Origin: Bradyrhizobium ontarionense
Lineage (GTDB): Bacteria > Pseudomonadota > Alphaproteobacteria > Rhizobiales > Xanthobacteraceae
DNA: 64,000 bases
Assembly: GCF_021088345.1 (NCBI RefSeq)
Contig: NZ_CP088156.1
Coordinates: forward strand, 2,914,001 to 2,978,000
Direction: 5' to 3'
The stretch's first letter is position 1; the number at the start of each line of letters is the position of its first letter. This document shows positions 63,298 to 64,000 of the stretch, in pieces. The position numbers and the translations under genes are program-made. The notes beneath the pieces are model-generated. The model was not told the origin of the DNA and ran no database searches. It saw nothing but the letters and a program-made list of their open reading frames with translations.

Positions 63298-64000
63298 TCA
63301 GCGCTCACCCACCAGAAGCCGATAGCGGAACTGGTCGAGGATGACCGCGAGCACCAGCAGCGAGCCCAGCAGCACCATCTGCATGTAGGAGCCGATCTGC
63401 GCGATGTTCATGCCGTTCTGCAAGAGCACGATGAAGAAGCCGCCGAGCACGACGTTCTCGACGCGGCCGATGCCGCCATGCAGCGACACCCCGGCGATGA
63501 CGCAGGCCGCGATCGATTCCAGCGCGATGGTGCCACCAAGATTGGTCTCGCCGGAGCCGACCCGCGCGGTCAGCAACAGGCCCGCCACGGACGCGAGCAG
63601 CGCGCACAGCGCATAGGCGATGAACAGCACCTTGGTCGTGTTCACACCCGACAGCCTGGCCGCCTTGACGTTGCCGCCGACCGCCTGGATGTGCTTGCCG
63701 AGCCGGGTGCGGTTCATGACCAGCCAGATCGCGGCAGCTGCGACGATGGCCACCAGCACCGGCACCGGGATGTCGAGCACGCGGCCGAAGCCGAGCGCGT
63801 CGCCGAACTCGTAAGGTATGCCGGAGACCGGCACGCCGCCGGTCAGGAACAGCGCGATGCCGGCGCCGACCGACTGCACGCCGAGCGTCATGATGAAGGG
63901 GGAGACGCCGAACACGGCGACGCCGAGCCCGTTGAGGCTGCCGATGACGAGCGCCGCGGCAAGCCCTGCGCAGCAGCCCAGCACGATGACGAGCCACAGC
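63298..64000 (-). CDS. RbsC-type sugar ABC transporter permease (N-terminus beyond window)
   Basis: C-terminal 233 or so residues of a branched-chain/ribose-type permease. It has multiple membrane segments and the family signatures GNVKAARLSGVNTTKVLFIAY (GGN.. AA..SG), GGTIALESIAACVIAGVSLHGG and GSYMQMVLLGSLLVLAVILDQ. The reading frame stays open to the window edge, with LWLVIVLGCCAGL upstream. It forms the membrane channel of a sugar importer; the ATPase and binding protein should lie to the right. Confidence 0.92.
   Translation of the reverse strand, partial: LWLVIVLGCCAGLAAALVIGSLNGLGVAVFGVSPFIMTLGVQSVGAGIALFLTGGVPVSGIPYEFGDALGFGRVLDIPVPVLVAIVAAAAIWLVMNRTRLGKHIQAVGGNVKAARLSGVNTTKVLFIAYALCALLASVAGLLLTARVGSGETNLGGTIALESIAACVIAGVSLHGGIGRVENVVLGGFFIVLLQNGMNIAQIGSYMQMVLLGSLLVLAVILDQFRYRLLVGER

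Noticed and set aside
1..64000. CRISPR arrays, prophage genes, insertion sequences, nod/nif genes
   Set aside because: I found no regularly spaced repeat array, no transposase or integrase motif, and no symbiosis gene.

Overview
The window looks like chromosomal DNA of a Bradyrhizobium-type alphaproteobacterium (Nitrobacteraceae). Four things point there: high GC content, a subclass B3 metallo-beta-lactamase very like BJP-1 of Bradyrhizobium diazoefficiens, EcfG-type general-stress promoters (GGAAC-N16/17-CGTT), and many short palindromic intergenic repeats of kinds I recognise from Bradyrhizobium genomes. The species is an inference; no 16S rRNA gene is present. I saw no transposase, integrase, phage gene, CRISPR array, nod or nif gene.

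Layout. 1-5.3 kb: a module on the minus strand with soxD (cut by the window edge), soxC, an SDR dehydrogenase and an outer-membrane channel. About 1 kb of gene-free DNA follows, ending at a tRNA-Gln gene whose 3' end faces the module. 5.6-12.6 kb: a DmdC-like acyl-CoA dehydrogenase, a cluster of dispersed repeats, a berberine-bridge-type flavoenzyme, a lipoprotein, a PhyH dioxygenase, and decaying DNA with a start-less ORF and a second, fragmentary PhyH copy. 12.6-18.6 kb: a stress-flavoured stretch with an HdeA-like periplasmic protein, a Mn-catalase/DUF892 fusion, two paralogous low-complexity proteins and several small exported or coiled-coil proteins. Three genes here have EcfG-like promoters, and a fourth such promoter lies at 60.2 kb.

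18.8-28.4 kb: enoyl-CoA hydratase, a TPR/ATP-grasp-like protein divergent from a SolA-like oxidase, the B3 beta-lactamase divergent from a 5'-nucleotidase, a histone-deacetylase-like amidohydrolase, xseB, and a membrane alpha/beta-hydrolase. 28.8-39.7 kb: mostly housekeeping genes (dxs, a nucleoside deoxyribosyltransferase, tlyA overlapping an RlmD/RumA-type RNA methyltransferase, rlpA, a VWA protein, clpS, a class III cyclase, aroC, a phosphoglycerate-mutase-like phosphatase, fabI). 39.9-49.2 kb: an ECF sigma/anti-sigma pair, a DnaJ-class chaperone, an RT0821-type lipoprotein, pdxH, an SDR, a small CxxC protein, a CorA transporter, an L,D-transpeptidase and an extensin-like protein.

49.2-64 kb: a DmdB-like acyl-CoA ligase, an MFS transporter, DUF1499, an MBL hydrolase, gcdH, a RibBX-type riboflavin protein, an aminotransferase preceded by a perfectly tandem 21-bp repeat, a Tat-exported amidohydrolase, small exported proteins, an aldo/keto reductase, an aldose-1-epimerase-like protein and the C-terminal part of an RbsC-type sugar ABC permease.

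The best leads are the EcfG-type promoters in front of uncharacterised exported proteins, the tandem 21-bp operator-like repeat, the TPR/ATP-grasp protein, and the recurring low-complexity protein family.
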